NCBI GenBank assembly: GCA_011317545.1
Contig: WUJK01000006.1
Location: forward strand, 682,001 to 746,000
Direction: 5' to 3'
From: Coniella vitis
Taxonomy: Eukaryota; Ascomycota; Sordariomycetes; Diaporthales; Schizoparmaceae
DNA: 64,000 nt
Positions 61,696-64,000 of the stretch are shown one piece after another (position 1 is the stretch's first letter; each line of letters opens with the position of its first letter). The notes under the pieces were generated by a model. It did no database searches. It was not told the DNA's origin and saw only the letters and a program-made list of their open reading frames with translations. Made by a program: the position numbers and the translations under genes.

Positions 61696-64000
61696 AGTCT
61701 TCCATTCAGACACCACGGCATCTAGCATTGGCACCGAGACCTAATACTCTCTCTACTATGACGAAGAAAGCCTACGGCGAGAATGACGTCTATACCGAGA
61801 ACGTTAATCCACTCCTAAGGTACTTTGGTTCTAAATCTGATATATTCCGAAGCATTGACACGGACAGAAAAGCTATAGCGCTCCGCAGCGACGGCATATT
61901 CAGGTGGCCTCTCAAATGGCTCTTTCGGCACCTGATCCGAGCAAGGGCAATATCTGGCGATTTACCAGCCCCTGCCAAGATGCCGAGAAATAAATCCACC
62001 CGTGCAGCAATCCGAAGAGCAGAAGGAACCTAGCTTGGGGCTGCAGTGTGGTAATGGTGAAGCCTGATGGTTGGCGGGCAATTACGGAGAGCGGGCCGCC
62101 ATGCCGACACCATGACCGGTTCAGGCAACCAACACTTTCTTTCCCTCAGCCGTGGCCGCAAAATAGCCTCAGCGGAAAGACGCCCACTTGAACATTTTCA
62201 CATCTTCGTCATTATGCCAGACTCCTTGGACAAGTGGCACCCAGTCGAACCTCCTAGGCACCCGGTTAAAGGGAATTGAGGTGTTGGGTGTGCTGTGCTG
62301 ATGTCACATGACCTTTTCGACGTCAGAAGTCCATGAATCTTGACATCTCAACCTGCTTGGAGATCATGACGCGAGCTTTGACGATCCTTTTCCATTTCGT
62401 AGTATTTTGTGTTTTGTTTTTTCTCCCTTCTATGGTCATCAACTACGGTTCCACATTTGAGACGCGAAAGTCCCTAGTGGGGGGGGGGGGCAAATGCCGA
62501 AGTCGAAACATACACCTGATTGGCGTTCTTTCCTACGGCCTCCTCTATGCTAGACGAGTCCGTCTGCGCGTACGACCTTAGAGAGGCAAAACTCGGGCGT
62601 GGTTTTACCAATACTCGGACTTTGACGCGCTTCAACGCTGCCAATGCAAGCTGGATCTTTGGATTCTACTTCTTCTCAAGGAAACTTTGGCTACCCGGCG
62701 GCCTCCTTTTGATGAGCTGGTGTTCGAGTTCGATATTCTCCGGGTGGCGTACAAGGCCTGAGAGACACACCAAAGGTGCACTCAGGTTCAGGTTAAGATG
62801 GAACGTGCCGTCTTTTGCTTTCGCACGCGCAGGAAAACGTGTCTATCCGTGGGGTCGGTCGATCTTCTCTGGGCGAGTGGTTGGTTTGCTGATGAGGAGT
62901 GATGCTGACCCCGTGGCTGGGTTGTCGGCTGATCTGAGCTTCTATCCTCTATCTTCATAATTTACCTTCCTATCTCGGACGGCTTGAAGAATCTGAGATG
63001 GTGCTAGACTGTCAACCGCTACTCTCAGGTTACCGCAAGCCGCTTACCAGATGCTATACCCGCTGTGGTTATACTCCAACATACTACAGGATATGGAGCC
63101 TTCCATCATCCAAAAGCAGCCATCCAAACTGCAGAAATCTTTCTTGCATTTGGCATCAGATGCGTGTTTGGATCGCCATGTACATACACACTCTCCCAAC
63201 GGTGATCAAATCGTCCTTTGGGCGATTGCACAAACATATGTCCACTTTAAAAAAAAGCTTCGGCTACTCCAAGCTGTGTCTCCAAAGGTTGTGACTTGCA
63301 TGCTACACACAGAGCCTATTACTAAGCTTGTGACTATACGCTGCTATGCTAACTTCTCGCATCCGGATTGCTGCAAGAATCACACCTGGATTCCGTTCAC
63401 ATATCTAGGTGGAAAGAGATGTTTCCAGAGACGAGATGATGAGTTGAGAGTAGATGACAGAGGAGAGAAGTGTGTAATATTTGCGGGTCGGTAGTATCAA
63501 GATAGAAAGTTGTCTGTGTATCTTGGCCGGACGAACCGTTTGCTTGGATCCTTTCTCTCTTAAACCGTGCCCAGTGATGTACACCTTGCTTTTGTTCGGT
63601 ACCAATCCACCTGCATGGGGTATCTATCATTTGGATGCAGTAAGGCTTTGCGGCGTTACTCAGATGCTCATCATGAATGACTTGCTTACCTATTCGCTTG
63701 CTACAGCAGGATATACTGTGTACTATACATAGTAAGGTTAAGTGTAGAGTTTTGCTGGTGTGCCTCGGTTGTCGGGGAGGAGTGCAGGGTGTGGTCTTGT
63801 GTGCAGGAAAGAGGGGGAGAGTGCGGGGTAAAGGCTACATACATAGTAGTACATAAGAGGCCAGTACTATGGAAGGAATTGCATGTAACAAGCTCCAGGA
63901 AATGACCCTTAGAAAGCAGCCATCTCTTGCTAGCTTCTTCCTTCGCCTTGTGATCGGGTGGAAAGGGAGGTTCTATTGATGATATTCTCGCTATAAGTAG
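61696..64000. other. Right end of window, no supported gene
   Basis: About 2.3 kb with only short chance frames. It includes a G run at 62479-62489 and TACATAGTA words at 63726-63734 and 63840-63848. It may be the upstream region of a gene beyond the window. Confidence 0.5.

Overview
The window looks like nuclear DNA of a filamentous ascomycete, most likely a sordariomycete and probably of the order Hypocreales. The reasons are: genes broken by short GT-AG introns (61 to 174 nt, with one of 345 nt), a TACTAAC branch site, a Pro tRNA with an intron, and an almost full-length match from memory to the hypocrealean xylanase/cellulase activator XYR1, including its start and end. No species can be named. 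There are ten supported protein genes (about 23.5 kb of coding sequence) and one tRNA gene. I see no transposon, prophage, CRISPR array, rRNA gene or secondary-metabolite backbone gene.

Layout. 1-17.8 kb has no gene I can support. It holds homopolymer and microsatellite tracts, many copies of a TACATAGTA/TACTATGTA word, and a C+T-rich block near 11.55-11.9 kb that resembles a long fungal 5' leader. 17.8-23 kb (minus) is the inositol pyrophosphate kinase/phosphatase gene (VIP1/Asp1/PPIP5K family). It is divergent from UTP21 (24.1-27.5 kb, plus), a WD40 component of the U3 small-subunit processome. UTP21 converges on an MFS exporter gene (27.8-30.1 kb, minus). About 7 kb without a supported gene then precedes xyr1 (37.07-40.09 kb, plus). 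Next come a Ser-rich single-pass surface protein (41.3-42.5 kb, minus), tRNA-Pro(CGG) with a 45-nt intron (43.4 kb), an acetamidase/formamidase (44.1-45.2 kb, minus) divergent from histidinol phosphatase HIS2 (46.05-46.99 kb, plus), and a large regulator with a Zn2Cys6-like motif, a homeodomain and a C2H2 finger (47.9-52.0 kb, plus). These are followed by a lactonase-fold protein that appears membrane-anchored (52.9-55.2 kb, minus) and a second Zn2Cys6 regulator (59.0-61.7 kb, plus). The last 2.3 kb shows no gene.

How the genes fit together. This is not a functional cluster. Core housekeeping genes (UTP21, HIS2, VIP1, tRNA) are mixed with three transcription-factor genes, two of which (xyr1 and the second Zn2Cys6 gene) sit behind long non-coding upstream regions. 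The observations most worth following are the lactonase gene whose apparent stop lies just inside a strong splice donor, leading to a transmembrane exon; the five-fold degenerate repeat in the homeodomain/C2H2 protein; and two short words (TACATAGTA and the palindrome TACCTAGGTA) strongly over-represented outside genes. Family assignments rest on recognising the sequences by eye; no database search was run.
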